A stretch of DNA of 64,000 nucleotides from assembly GCA_028023455.1 (NCBI GenBank), contig JAQFVV010012395.1:4654001-4718000 (forward strand), in the 5' to 3' direction. Positions within the stretch are counted from its first letter, which is position 1; every line of letters starts with the position of its first letter. The translations under genes and the position numbers were made by a program. Positions 36,541 through 49,329 of the stretch are shown here, piece after piece. The DNA is from Epiperipatus broadwayi. Its lineage: Eukaryota; Onychophora; Udeonychophora; Euonychophora; Peripatidae. The notes under the pieces are model-generated. The model did not search any database. It had not been told where the DNA came from and saw nothing but the letters and a program-made list of their open reading frames with translations.

Positions 36541-39500
36541 AGTGCTGCTGGACACAGCAAAAGGCATAGGAGTATTATATTTAAACATGTTGTTGAAGTA
36601 TTTCAGAAAGGTTTCTAATGAAGAAATTTAAAAGAAAATACCTAAAATATTATTTAATACCATTTATTAATTATCTTTAATCACTTTTTACAATGCAATC
36701 AAATAAAATTTAAATGATTAAAGTTGTATAAATAGTACTATATTGATATATACAAATCAATGCATAAATGAATAAAATATGAAGAGGAATTATAATACTT
36801 CTGGAAAATATGTAAATAGAAAAATAGATCTGAATATTCTATACATGTGCATATTTGTGATTCACAGATTGATTTGTATAGTTATCACAAAATTCATTTC
36901 TAAAGCATTTTTTTTTTTTAGTTAGAATGGCCATATCTGTTTGCTAGTAGTTATATAAGAATCATAAATTTATTAATTATGTTTGTTTTTAGTGTACAGT
37001 TAATGCATTTTTACTTTCTCTACTCGGACATCAAATGGTGAGCTATGGTGATTGTGGAGACAGTCTAAATGTATTGTTGTAAAATAAAGAATAAACATAT
37101 ATATATAATAGTTTGGATGTTGTAGTTGATTCAATTTTTCAACTAATAGGTATAAGATTATTATTATTATTATTTGACTGATTAATTGATTTTGTAATTG
37201 GTTTGAATGATGTATTTTAATAACCATTTCATTTCATTTAGCTTTGATATTTCCCTGATAATATCCCCCCCTCCCCCAATCCCATTATTCTCTGACTGCT
37301 AGTTTAATTTTTGGCTTTTTTAATTTTAGTAATAAAAAATAGAGGAAAAATACTAGTTAAAAAATTCCATCTTGTAACTTTTAAAAAAAAATTCCTTTAA
37401 AAAATAATATGAGAAAATTAACATAGTTTTATTGGGAATGGTTAAACTAATTTATCATTAAAATATAATGCAGATACATCAGTTACTCTTTTTCAAAATA
37501 GCATATTTTTGTAGATTCAAATAATACAGTATTAAGTACTCCCTCTTTTGACAAAAAGTGAATTTAGTTAATTATAAAAAGAAGTTATTATTTTTGGGTA
37601 TAAGCAGTAAATTCAAATCTGATATGCTTAGTCTTCCATTCTTTGTTTTACTGAAGACTAATTAGTACAATTTTGAAAAAAATCTGCCATTAATTTCTTT
37701 CATACTTTTATCTAAAATTCTTTTTAAGTTTTACATTTTCCATCTCCACTCATTATTTTAATTTTCCATATTATTTCTCTGAAATTTCATTATGAATCTA
37801 ATGTCAAAGAGGTTCGATACAAAGATTTATTTTCCAAAGAAATAAAAACTATTTTCTCATTTAAGTTGTGCTTTTACTAGGGTGTCCATATGTCCTGTTT
37901 ACCCTGTTTTTATCTTTTATTCCTGCATACCAACAAATTCTTTCAGGATAATTAATTGTCCCGGTTTTCTTAACCACTCATTTTTATTTTTACTTTTATT
38001 TTTTTAATTTTAACTTTATATATTTATTTTAAATTAATATTTATTCATTTAATATTTTATAATTAATTTTTTGATTGTTTAATTAGTAAATTTTCCCAAA
38101 ATGAAAGTGTTTCTGCCCATTATTTTCTTACGTTAGTAATAAGTGATTTTATTTTGTGATTTCATTTTTATAGATAATATATTGTAACAGTATGGATAAT
38201 AGGGATTAATACCAAAAGCTAAGATTACAAGATTCCACAGTTGGATGCCAATTGTAACAGCATGGAAAAAAGGAGTGATGGAAATCATCATCAATCCTAG
38301 TTCAATACAAAATATAAAATTAAATATAAAAGGAATGAGTATGAGAGATCAGCATAGAATTAATTAAAAGTTCACCAGCATTACACAAAAGTAATTATCA
38401 GTCATCATCGACAATAAAAGATAAATCGACAGTCAATCTTGTGACTGGATTCGAAAATGGTCCACTATTAGATCAGGCTAATTATTTAGCCACTGCCAAA
38501 CCTAGGGTAGGAGTACACACAATAATTATCTGGATGCACATAATTAGGTACTACTCTATCAATCTATAACAATAAATCAAATAATACTCAGATACTAAAA
38601 ACATCCTGACCATCATCAGTGCTCTGGCCACTAAGAACTGTTAATGTACTAACCAATTATAAACTAAATTTCTAAAGAAATAATAAATGAAATGTAGTGC
38701 ATGGACTTTAAAAGATATCCTTTTTGTGTCAACTAGATCATCATCTAGATGTTCATAACACTAAACATAAACCCCTACTTATTATAACTTATGCACAAAT
38801 CTAGCTAAGGAAGCAAGAATCCTATAAATTATTATTGTGAGCAAGAGATAAATAAAGCTGCTTATTATAAATCATTTCAAATAATTTCTATGTTTTAAAT
38901 AGTTTTATTGGGATTATTTAAAAAAAATCCTAGAACATTAAGCTGTCTTGAAATAAAGTCACATACTGCAATTTATGAAACAGAAATTGGATAAAGTAAA
39001 GAAATTAAGACTAAAAATTATTTTTTAAAATAATTACTTAATAATTAACTGATTAACAATAAACAAAAAAAAAATGACATGATAATATGAAATTTTAAAC
39101 ATTCATTTCATCAAAAAATATATTTTCATAAAAATTTATATTAACCAATCAATTGATTTCTATTCATAAATTAACTTAATTTATTGAATTATTTCTTTAA
39201 AATAACTAAGTTATAAAAATAACATTTTCAAAATCAAAGATAACAATCTTTGATTTACTTAATTAACCTTTTGTTACGATTTTGTGGGGGAAATGAATGA
39301 AAAGAGGAAAAGGTGTTTCCAAAAAAAAAAAAAAAAAAAATTACATTTTCTAAAAACTTACATAATTTTGAGATTGACTAGATTTTAAAAAAAAATTTTT
39401 TTCACAATTCAAAAATATTAACTTAATGAAAATATTTAAAATTATCAATTCTTATAATAACAAAAAAAAATTATTATTTTTTGTACTATGCATGAAAAAT

Positions 39501-41326
39501 TAGTGTGCACACAAAAAATGACCTTTAACTATGATTTGATGCTTCTGTAGAGTCCTTCCCAATTATAATTTCCAACTTTTCCAGTTGTTTTCTTCTTAAA
39601 GTCTTCTACACATGAACATGATTAATTTTGCCTTTTTTTGGTGTGCATTATTTCATTTTGGTTGCAGATTACTTTAGTGATAATCTTTACATTTTTATTC
39701 CAATGAGGGCAGGTTACATGGCGGAAGATGAGGTCTAGCTTTTAGCTGAATTTAGCACATGATTTTCATTGCACAAATCTTTTTTATGATTAAACTCATA
39801 GTATGCTAAAAGCTTGATTAAAATTTATGCTATTCTATGCAATAACTTGGTAAAGAATTTTGCTTCTTTCTTCTTTATCAGCTGGATTAAAACAGCTCTC
39901 TTCAACAACTAAGTTAGGAATAATTCTTCTTACCAGACACTTGGGTCTTCTGACCTATTCACACTCCCATTATTTTTTTTCTACAACAATCTTGACTGCA
40001 AACCAATCACAATCTGTCTCTTATATGATAATTTTTATAGCAATCAATTAGATAAATTTTTATAAATACAATTGTTCAGACATTTTCCTCCTTAATCATA
40101 GATATTGAAAAACAAATCAAGAACATTAAATTACCATCATAAAATTCTTGGAATTTCTTTCTAATTAAAAAAATTTTATTGCAAAAAATAAAAACAAGAT
40201 AATCAGTTAATTACTGATTTGATTTTTTTTGCATTAGAGAGAGCTAAAAAAAAAAAAAACAACTTTGACTAATTAAAATTTACCACAATATTAAAATACT
40301 ATTTTGTTTTTTCTTTTTTAAAAAAAATAGTCTTAAACATAAAACTTGATCTCTCTTTTAAGATTAAACTTAGTATCTATTAAATAATTTACAAAAAAGT
40401 GAAAATTATTTTTTCTTGGTACATTTTTAAAAAAAATTAAAAGCAACTGATAATTAAATAAAAATATTGAAGAGAGAGAACAAAAGAAATTATATAATTT
40501 TATATTCTTCTCTCTCTTCTACAAACATTTACAATACATATTAAAAATATGCATATTGTAATTAAAAAAAAAAAAGTTTGATAATTATTTTAAAAAATTG
40601 TCTAGAATGTTCCTATTATCATGTGAAAATAAAAATAAAATATTTAACCAATTGAAGACCCATTATAAAAAAAATATGCATGGGAAAATTAAATATTATT
40701 TCTCCCATTATTTAAGTAATTCTATACTAAACCTGAGGAACATGCTGTCAACTATAATTATTTTTAATGCAGCTATGTAGACAACTGGTTACAATATGTA
40801 TACAAACAATTATCTCTTGCTTTTGTTTCTATTACGAAATGAGTATATTGTGTAATGTAAATGTGATTATATGTTTTGTGATTTTTTTAAAATTTGTACT
40901 GAAATATATAGTAATCTCCAATAAAGTTTTTTTTTTTTTTGGTTTTGTGTCCCTAGTTTTTATCCATAAAGCAATGTAACAGGATCTTTTCTCTGGATTT
41001 TTAAACAATAAATTCAATTCTTTTGTAAATTGCTTTCAATAAAAAATTAATAAACAAAGCTGATACTCTTTTTTCATAGACTTATTTATTCCAAGTCTGT
41101 TGGGTGCATCTGATATAGTTTACTTAAAGTTGTGGCAAGACATAAGATTAGAACTCCAAATTACAAATAATAACTGCAGCTATTATATTTTCACCACAAT
41201 TTCATAAAACATTATTGTTTGTAATTTTATAATCTTTATAAACGTTGTTTTAACTGTTCATTTAATCTTTTTTGATTTTTTTTTTCCTGTTTAATTTATT
41301 TTGTAAGTTATTTATATATTGTACTC
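36541..41326. other. Intronic A+T-rich sequence
   Basis: No gene or complete mobile element recognised. It contains an (ATT)n microsatellite near 37155-37172, a C/T-rich run near 37265 and an A run at 39321-39340. Patches at 37880-37990 and 38180-38880 are slightly G+C-richer and may be old repeats, but I cannot identify them. Confidence 0.5.
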
Positions 41327-42661
41327 AAAAGTGACAACTTCATGGATGACCTGGCTGTTTTTCTCCCTTTCCAAAAGCTAATACCAAACTTGTTGAAATT
41401 CTGATTTTTTCCTCCGAGTCTGGGTTGACTTCCAACGTAGGCAAATCCTCAGCATGGAAGTTACCCTCCGAGAACACTATCACCTCACTATTTTCTGCCA
41501 CACCCCAAAAATTTTTGGGTTTTCCTATCTTTAACTCCCCCTCAGCAATGAGAAAAACCATCCAAGAATCACTTCTCTACTCAAAAGGTCACATCTTCAT
41601 TATCAAAAGTCACAAAGACCTCACTTCTTAACATCCTTATGTTTCCAAGGATTTCATGCCGGTCATCAATTTTTCACGAGAGTTTATTAGGAAAATAAAC
41701 ATTTTATGCTCAAACTTTTCTGGAAGGGCAGAGAAGTTATTAGCCTCAGAAACCTTGAGAAGCATACGAAACTCAGTGAACTTTCACATCACTCCATTAC
41801 AACGTTCCAATTCCAACGTACCTATAATACCATTCTAAAAATTTTTCCTCAGCTCCCTGATGCATTACGCCTCACTACTGTTTCCCCCTACAGACACCCC
41901 TCCTGAGAAGGGCTTATTAGAGCACATCTCAAATACCTATTCAACCAAATTTTTGGGAGGCATATCATCTTATTAATAATGATTCTTCTCCTTATCCTTC
42001 CATTTTATCATTCTCTAATCATACCATTATTAAAAAATTCAAGTGGTCGCATCTGGAACCTAAATATTTAGATTTTCTGATCAATATAAACATAAATGCT
42101 CTTTCTACAAGCCATTTTCTGGTCACATGTAGGGGTTTTTCACGCATACACCAGGTCTGCCCTTTATGTCATAGGGATGATGAGACCGTGTTGCATGTTT
42201 TCTGTCATTGTATCTCGCTTCAGTGTTATAGAGACATTATACCATCTATATAAGGCAGAAGCCTACTCTCACTACCCTAATTTAGTAGTATTGGCAATAG
42301 GGTATTTCCTTCTATTAGGAATTTCCACTTTCCTACTCTTTGCATATTGGTCCATTATATGTATGCTTATCTTTAATCCTACCATTGATAATCCCTGTCA
42401 ATTATTTATATCAAAGCTTCAGATTATCCATGATATAGACAAAAAATTAGCTCCTTTATTGATTTTTAAGACTACATGGGACCTTTCCATTACAGATTTT
42501 CATTTATGATGCTTCAGCTGTACACTTAGTTGTTCCTGACTGCAAGACTAGTTATGTGATCCTCATCTCAGCTTTGTCGTTAACTGTATTGCTTTTACCA
42601 TTGCACTAATGTAATCATTTATCTAAGTAATAAAGTTCTTATGAAGAAAAAAAAGTGACAA
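41327..42661 (+). mobile_element. 5'-truncated LINE of a third family, with target-site duplications and poly-A
   Basis: GTGACAA, preceded by four A, occurs at 41327-41337 and again at 42651-42661. It brackets a 1.3-kb insertion ending in AATAAAGTTCTTATG and a poly-A tail. The insertion begins inside the reverse transcriptase at a 'FMDDLAVF' catalytic motif (from about 41339) and continues with 'SGLTSNVGKSSAW' and 'FLGFPIF'. It carries a C-terminal Cys/His knuckle, 'CPLCHRDDETVLHVFCHC' (about 42156-42210), typical of several LINE clades. Frameshifts and stops separate the segments. The first open frame, about 41338-41630, uses the + strand. The clade is not certain. Confidence 0.82.
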
Positions 42662-44692
42662 ATTATTTATAGTAGATAAGAAATTTGAATGTTTAATGAA
42701 ATATAGTGAATTTTATCAAGAAATATTTGAAAAATCTTATTTTTACTTTTGAATTATTACTGAAATAAAAATATTTTTTGTATATTTATATTAGAAATTT
42801 CTGGAATCCAGTATCATTTGTTCGGAAACATCACCGTAGATCAACAATTAACATTTGTCTCGCCAAATAAAAATCTCTAACTCTACAATCATTAATGTTT
42901 TGTAAAATAATATGTTTTAGTAAGAGACTTATAACATTACTGCATCACTTTGATCTTTCATTTTGTGTTTCTGCTTTTTGAAATTTATTTTTAATCATCT
43001 TTTTTTTTTTTCACTCTTGAGTATGAAACTTTCTAAAATGATTCATCATATCAGAAATAAATGTTTTGCTTTTGATGTGATAGCTTTAAATTAATTGCAA
43101 AGAATTTTATTTTTTCATTTGGCTTTAAAATATTACACTCTATGCTTATTGTATAATGGTTAGAATTTAGTAGTTATTTCTAAAAGAAATAAGATTTCAT
43201 TGAAATTACAATATCGTATTGTAAATAATTAAAAAAAAATTGTACATGTTTGTATGTAAATAGATTTTAAGGATCTTGTAATACAATGATTATCAAATCT
43301 GCCTATGCAAGAACCAAGATTTTTTATGAAGGTGGAATACAGAATTTTTTTTTAAATAGTTCAGAATTTCCAAGCACTTTAGAATTTTTATTAGGTAACT
43401 GAATTATAATCAATATTTTACTGATAATCCAGCTATGGTTTGATAAATGGTATCTAGATGTTCTTAGTCCAAAGATAAAAGAATGAAGGAAGAGTATAAA
43501 AATCTATACCAATAAGAGTTTGACTAACTTGATGTACAGTGTCTTCTACTGGAAAGCTCTTTGTCCGAGTGTGGACTATTTAGAGTTTTTTATATATATA
43601 TTATTTTGCAAATGTTTCTCCATTAATTTCTGGCAGGAAAATAAATATGAAGACATTTAAAGTTAAAGAAATTCAAGAAATAGCACACTATGATTTTATG
43701 AATTGCTACCACATTCCAACTTGTAAGTTATAGATCATGAAGATAATTTGAAGCATAAAAACACTTTGGTATCACTTATTAAATCAAAACTTTAATTAAT
43801 AGATGTTAACAGTATTTTTCAGATTTAAAAATAGATGCTAACATTATTTACCTACTGCAGATGGCAGGTGAATACTCAATTTAAATTCATGAAAATGTTT
43901 TTATATAGATAGTTAAACTATTATTTCAGATGAGTGAAAAGTACTACCACAATGAATACTTAATGAAGAAATTATCACGGACAGACATATAATATGAATT
44001 TTTTTTTTTATCAATTCCACATTATTAAATTTTTAAAATTTTTAATTAATTTTTTTTTTTCCGCTTATAAATACTGTGCAGAGGCCTCTAAAGTTCAGTA
44101 AAACAGAAAATGATGATTTACAATATCCCGGTAAAATTTTTAAACACTTAACTACTCCTGGATTACCACCATACCAGTTAAATCTAAAAATCAGTTGTAC
44201 AGTGATGCTATTAAAAAATTTGGCTGTAAAAAAACAATTTATCCAATGGCACAAGAATGTTTGTTAGTTTTTTACCAAAATATTCTTCAGTTTGCTGGGA
44301 ACAGTTCATGTTAATCTCTGAAATTTATTAAATACTTTGACTGATTCAATACTACAATTTTTATGCAGTGATGATAAATATATCCCAAGATCAAATTTTT
44401 GAAAAAGTTGATCTTTCTCTAATGGAACCCTACTTTTCATGTGGGTAGTTTTACACAAAATGCTCCAGAGCTGTTAATTCAATTTTTTAAAAAATTGAAA
44501 TGAAAAATATCACCTCACAGAGAAAACTTAATAGCGAAGAACTGTCACAGACAACATCATGTGCTGTAAAATTATTTTATGAATTCCATATTGTTAAATA
44601 TTTATAATTTTAAAGCAAATTTAAAACATTGTTTCTTGTCATAAATCTTTAAAAATTTAGATTTTTTAAAGCTGATTAAAGAAAAAAACAAA
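42662..44692. other. Intronic A+T-rich sequence
   Basis: No supported feature. The overlapping short frames near 44042-44267 on both strands do not resemble a known domain. Confidence 0.5.
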
Positions 44693-44810
44693 GCAAAACT
44701 CTCCATATAGTAGTGCCATCTTGCGCTAACAAGAGCAATCAATATATGGAAAGTTTTGTTTTGTTTTGAATTGTTTAATAACAATTATGTGCTAGTATGA
44801 GATAGTGATC
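44693..44810. mobile_element. Minimal foldback MITE F1 copy
   Basis: It starts GCAAAACTCTCCATATAGTA followed by GTGCCATCTTGCGC, and ends through a GGAAAGTTTTG right end, AATAACAATTATGTGCTAG and AGTGATCATCT, the family's outer motif. Nearly all the interior is lost, leaving little more than the two ends. Confidence 0.65.
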
Positions 44811-44936
44811 ATCTTATTAAAGAAACTTAGCCCTTTGAAAGCTTCAACAATTAAAAATAATGCACAAGGGGCTATCATTTACATACATTTTAATAATTCC
44901 AGAAATTATCATTATGAAATATGTAAGATTTACAAT

Positions 44937-45186
44937 ATATAAATTTATTCACAGACCAAGTTAGTCTAAGTATGTTTCTGTGATTCACAATTTCTAAAGA
45001 ATTATTTTAAACTTGCAAACAATAGTCTCTCACATTAATGTCAATTCATTGTCAGATACTGAATTAACATTAATGAGAGAGAATGAGTGTTATTTTAAAT
45101 TTATTAAAATGATTCTTTAGAAAACCAACTTGTGAATTATAGAAATGTATTGAGTCTAATTTGATCCATAAATAAGTTTTTATATA
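44937..45186. repeat. Palindromic MITE-like element of another family
   Basis: Imperfect inverted arms (about 44941-45048 and 45060-45184) surround an 11-nt loop. The inner stem pairs TCTCTCACATTAATG with CATTAATGAGAGAGA and AATTCA with TGAATT. The outer parts pair AAATTTATTCACAGACCAAG-like with GATCCATAAATAAG-like sequence. It has no coding capacity and is unrelated to family F1 by sequence. Confidence 0.7.
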
Positions 45187-47391
45187 TATAATTAAATGTA
45201 AATTAAAATTATTATTATAAACAAATAAAAATCATGTAACCATTGGCTTCAAGGTTAAATTGGACTAAGCAGAATAATAAACAAGTTTCATACACATGTT
45301 TTTTCTCAGAGTTTTGAGCCATTCACCATAATAAATTCTTATTATGAGCACTAGTTCAATGATTTATATGTAGACTGTCAATAACTATCCAAGGTATTAA
45401 TTAATAAAAGTCCATTTTTGAAACATTATAATCCTATTTTAAGGCAAGGTTCTGAAGGAAAAAAAAAGTATAGGTCAACTACATTTTGTTGATAATTGTA
45501 GTTTTGCAATATTACCCATAAAAAGAATTATAAATTATATCATTTATGATTTATTTGATGTGCATAATATTTCTTCATATTCAGCGGTGGATTAATCACC
45601 TTATAGAATTTTGGACTAGTTTTAAATTTTTTTACTTTTAGCCTTCAGAAATAATTTGGTAATAGAAGTCTGAACTGTTTTTATATTTAAGCTACTTGCT
45701 TTTTAAACATCAATTACTTTTAAAAGAAAGTTCAAAGCAAAGTATTGTACAATTTCCTTGAATTTATTTCATTTTGATTGCAACATAGTACTCTCTATCT
45801 TCACTAGCCAGCTAATTATGCTTTCAATAATAATCATTAAATAATATTACTTCTCATTAATTTATTTTCATATCAGAAAGCATTAATATATTGTGTTCAT
45901 TCTTGACCATTTTATTCGTATTACTTTTTTTCACATTAATGATTTGAATATTTTTCACTTCCTGGATATGAACTCAAACTAGTTTGTTTGGTTATATAAG
46001 TCTGAAAATATATAATTCAAATGTTTTCAGATAGTGACATATTAACTATGAAAGATAGAGTCAATTGAACCGTAATAGCTTAAGATACTTAGATAATTAT
46101 GGTGGATCATGGGAATCAATTGCATCTGGATATAATATTATTAAGATTTTAACATGTAGAACAATTAATACATAAAGGCCAATTTACAATTATATTTTCA
46201 AGCCTTAAATTTGAGATTTATCAAAACATTATTAATAGAATTGATTATAGAACAAATGAAGTTTAATTATATATTATATTGAAAAGAGGTTCAATTAATC
46301 GTGAACTGAGTCACAACATTGCCATTTATTAGCTATTATTAAATATTCTCTTAGTTGGTCATAATGAAGATAGAGGTTGCTATTTCAAGGTAAGTACTTT
46401 TTTTTAATTTATATTAAATACTTTTATAATAACATTGTGTATACCCTTAATGTATCATTAATTTGGTTGTGCATTTAATTAAGTAAGCAGACTGTCAGCT
46501 TTTAGTCTAATTTATTGTTCATTATTTACAAATGGTATTTTTTGGACTAATCTGTTATTATTTTATGGTGTTCAGTTTTTCAACAGAATATCAGTTGTGA
46601 TGATTTAAAATTTTTGATCTCACATTGATTGATTTCATCATAATTTTATGTCAACTTTTATACGTATTACAATATTCTTTTCTTATTCAGAATGTTTATC
46701 TTATAATTTAAAAAAAAGGCTAAATTTTGCTTATTCTTTAACTATTCAACATCCTAGGATACTTAAAGAATTGAAAAATTTCAAGGTTTCTTTTTGTCAT
46801 TGGTGTAAAATGATATAAGCTTTAGATACTTATATTATTTTATTCCTTTTTCCAAATTTTTTTTGTTGAAGATCATGTGAAAAAATAAACTTCAATTTTT
46901 TTTAAAAACAAAATGATAAGTTTTTTTATTTAACAAAATTATATTCCTAGTTGATTCTATTATTGATTCGATTTCTAATGATTTCTAAAACAGTATAGTA
47001 CCCAAGATGTTTTGTATTAATAATAAATAAATCTTGTGATAAGATCTCCTGACATTTGAATATCCTATATCAGAAGTAAGCAAAGTTAGATTTTAACAGT
47101 GAATTGTCATTTTAAGTTCTTAATTAGAATTCTGTGAGGAATGTAATAAAACTGTTACTAAAAGTTGAATTTTTTGTTTGAAGTACACATTCATCAGTAC
47201 TCTGAAAGTCATCCATTGCAATATAACATATATAAAAAACGTGCAATAAGACTGATAAATCAATCTTACAAAGTGATACTGAGTTATCTGCATACTGGAA
47301 GCTTTTATGAAAATGCTGGACTTAATAATCTAATTTACTAAATTTAGTTAGTTCCAATAAAGCCTTGGAAAAAGCACTATTGTATTAACAG
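45187..47391. other. Intronic A+T-rich sequence
   Basis: No supported feature. A 35-nt segment (46355-46389) has an acceptor-like CTCTTAG and a strong GTAAGTAC donor, but its phase does not fit the known exons, so it is not called. Confidence 0.45.
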
Positions 47392-47475
47392 GGAAAAACC
47401 TCCTCAAAACCAGGCGTGGAGTCGTCATCCCACAAGGATAGACCAACATTTTCTAACGAAGCATTACTTTGTTGA
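47392..47475 (+). other. G+C-rich open patch of unknown nature
   Basis: It lies just after an acceptor-like GTATTAACAG and contrasts sharply in composition with its flanks. One frame reads GKTSSKPGVESSSHKD and onward for 27 codons to a TGA. The frame that would follow the 30609 exon (phase 1) stops after about 16 codons. No good donor lies inside. It could be an alternative terminal exon or part of an old insertion; an A run about 110 bp further on could be a retrotransposed tail. Confidence 0.25.
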
Positions 47476-47826
47476 CATTATAATCAATTAACATAAACCA
47501 TTTGGTTTTTTAAATGTTTGCTTTGCATACAGTGATATCTATGTAAATCTTACATGTAATTAGTGGCACTTGCCTTTTCCTGCATAACAAAAAAAAAAAG
47601 TTGAATTTTAATTCGTATTTGTCAGAATTTGAAAATTATAATCAAAGATAAAGTAAGGGAGTAATTTTACACCTATTATTTATAAATTTGTTTCATATTT
47701 TTTTATGGTAAAAAACATAATTTACTTGACTTTATTATTTGAATTTTGTTATTAATTTTCTAATAACATTTAATGTTCTATCTCTGCTATTTCAAAACTA
47801 AAATTAAAATAAAACTGTTGATTTAA

Positions 47827-47872
47827 ATGGAATTATTATCAAGTCAATATGACAACTATAGCAATCAAAAAG
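47827..47872 (+). CDS. Candidate alternative first coding exon of the host gene
   Basis: An ATG in a favourable context (AAATGG) opens 15 codons, MELLSSQYDNYSNQK, and one leftover G, directly followed by the strong donor GTAAGTG (47873). This phase is what the 52132 exon needs: the leftover G plus AC gives Asp, and the frame stays open through that 207-nt exon. No acceptor is needed if transcription starts upstream. A shorter isoform would therefore lack the SDKSIAPPTR and 'FLGKLGL' segments but keep the basic region and 'FLSQLGL'. No promoter element is obvious in the A+T-rich sequence above it. The evidence is splice signal, start codon and phase only. Confidence 0.5.
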
Positions 47873-49329
47873 GTAAGTGAAAATTCAGTTTTAAACTGAT
47901 TTACTTGCTTCGGGTTTTTTTTTTTCTATTTACAGCACTTTTAAAAATCTTCAGAACTATAGTTCATAGGCATTATCTTTTTTTTATAATCCAACTGTTC
48001 TTGTTTTAAAGATTTCCAGAGAACGTTATAGCTGAATTATTATTTTCTTTGTTTGTGGTATACCCTTGCCTTACTTTGATCAAAGTTCTTTTCTGAGTTT
48101 AATTTTTAAAGCAGCCATGCTTTTTACTGTTAATGAATGATCCAAAAGAGAAATAATTGTATTCAACTTCTATGTCATAGTTTTCTTCATTGCAAATACA
48201 GGACAAGTGTATAATATCCACTGAAAACATGCTAATCTACTACATGACATGCTTTGGGTCTAAAAGGAGTACTATATTAAAACTACATCTAATAATGCAT
48301 TATAGAACATATCTTAGACTTACTGAATCCGCACTCTTCTACCACATTCAAGCCAGTTATCTAGCAGTCAGTGAGAGGAGTCTGCTTGCATTCCTTCCTA
48401 TCTAATGTTCATTAATTTTATTGAATGTTTGCATCACAGCTTTTAGATTTGTCATTAGTGTCTGAGTAAGCTAGAAAGAAAGTTTAATACCTATTATTTA
48501 TAACAATCTTTTGGTTAAATAGGGAATGATGCCTGCAGTTATAAAAATATATGATTGCTAACCTAGTATTAGATCTGTATAAAAACACACAAGGTTTGTT
48601 GACTTTTCAAGCTAATAGTAAGATAAGTCTTAAAAGTGATCGTGAGTTTTGATTAGTATAGAACTAGTACCTTCTACCAGAAGGTCACTTAACTAGAAAC
48701 ATAGAAGTCCAATAGTTGTGTTACTTAATGTCAATTTATTTTATTGAAGTTGTAATTATCTAGTAGTAAAACAGAGTTGCTATTACTATTCTTGATTTTA
48801 CAACATTGGCATTTTTATAATTGTACGACATTGTATTTTCTTATAAAAATGTATATTAATAATAAAATTTTATTATTATTTTTTTAAAAAAAAAAAACTG
48901 CTGTTGAAACTCTTTTATTAAATTGGGGATTATTATACAGTTAAAGTTGGTAGAAAAAGTAAAAGAAAATCACTCCAGAAGGAATAGATATTACCAGAAT
49001 TGAAAACATCAATCTAGTTATGGCTGCCTGTCTAACATTTTTTGGAGAACTAGGTGTTGTAAGATTCTGTGAAACAATGCAGATGATGGGTGGGGGTGAA
49101 AAGAATGAAAAATTGTCCAGAATATTTTAATCTGAAAATAGCAATAGACATCATAGTGTAAATATTGTTTTGGATTCCAAATACAAGTGATTTTTATAAG
49201 GAGCATTTTTATAAATGATAGATTGTGGTGGGTAGATTTAAAGCAGTTTCAAGGCATCAAGTCATTGTTCAGATGTAAATGAAAATAATGTGCAATGGGA
49301 AATTAGTATGTACGCTATGGTGGAACTGG
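47873..49329. other. Intronic sequence
   Basis: No supported gene. The frame at 48190-48405 has no recognisable domain. A segment from about 48900 may already be the leader of the LINE fossil that follows, but I cannot align it. Confidence 0.45.

Noticed and set aside
46355-46389. 35-nt exon with a strong GTAAGTAC donor
   Set aside because: If joined to the 52132 exon it forces a frame with early stops; it might be non-coding but there is no evidence.
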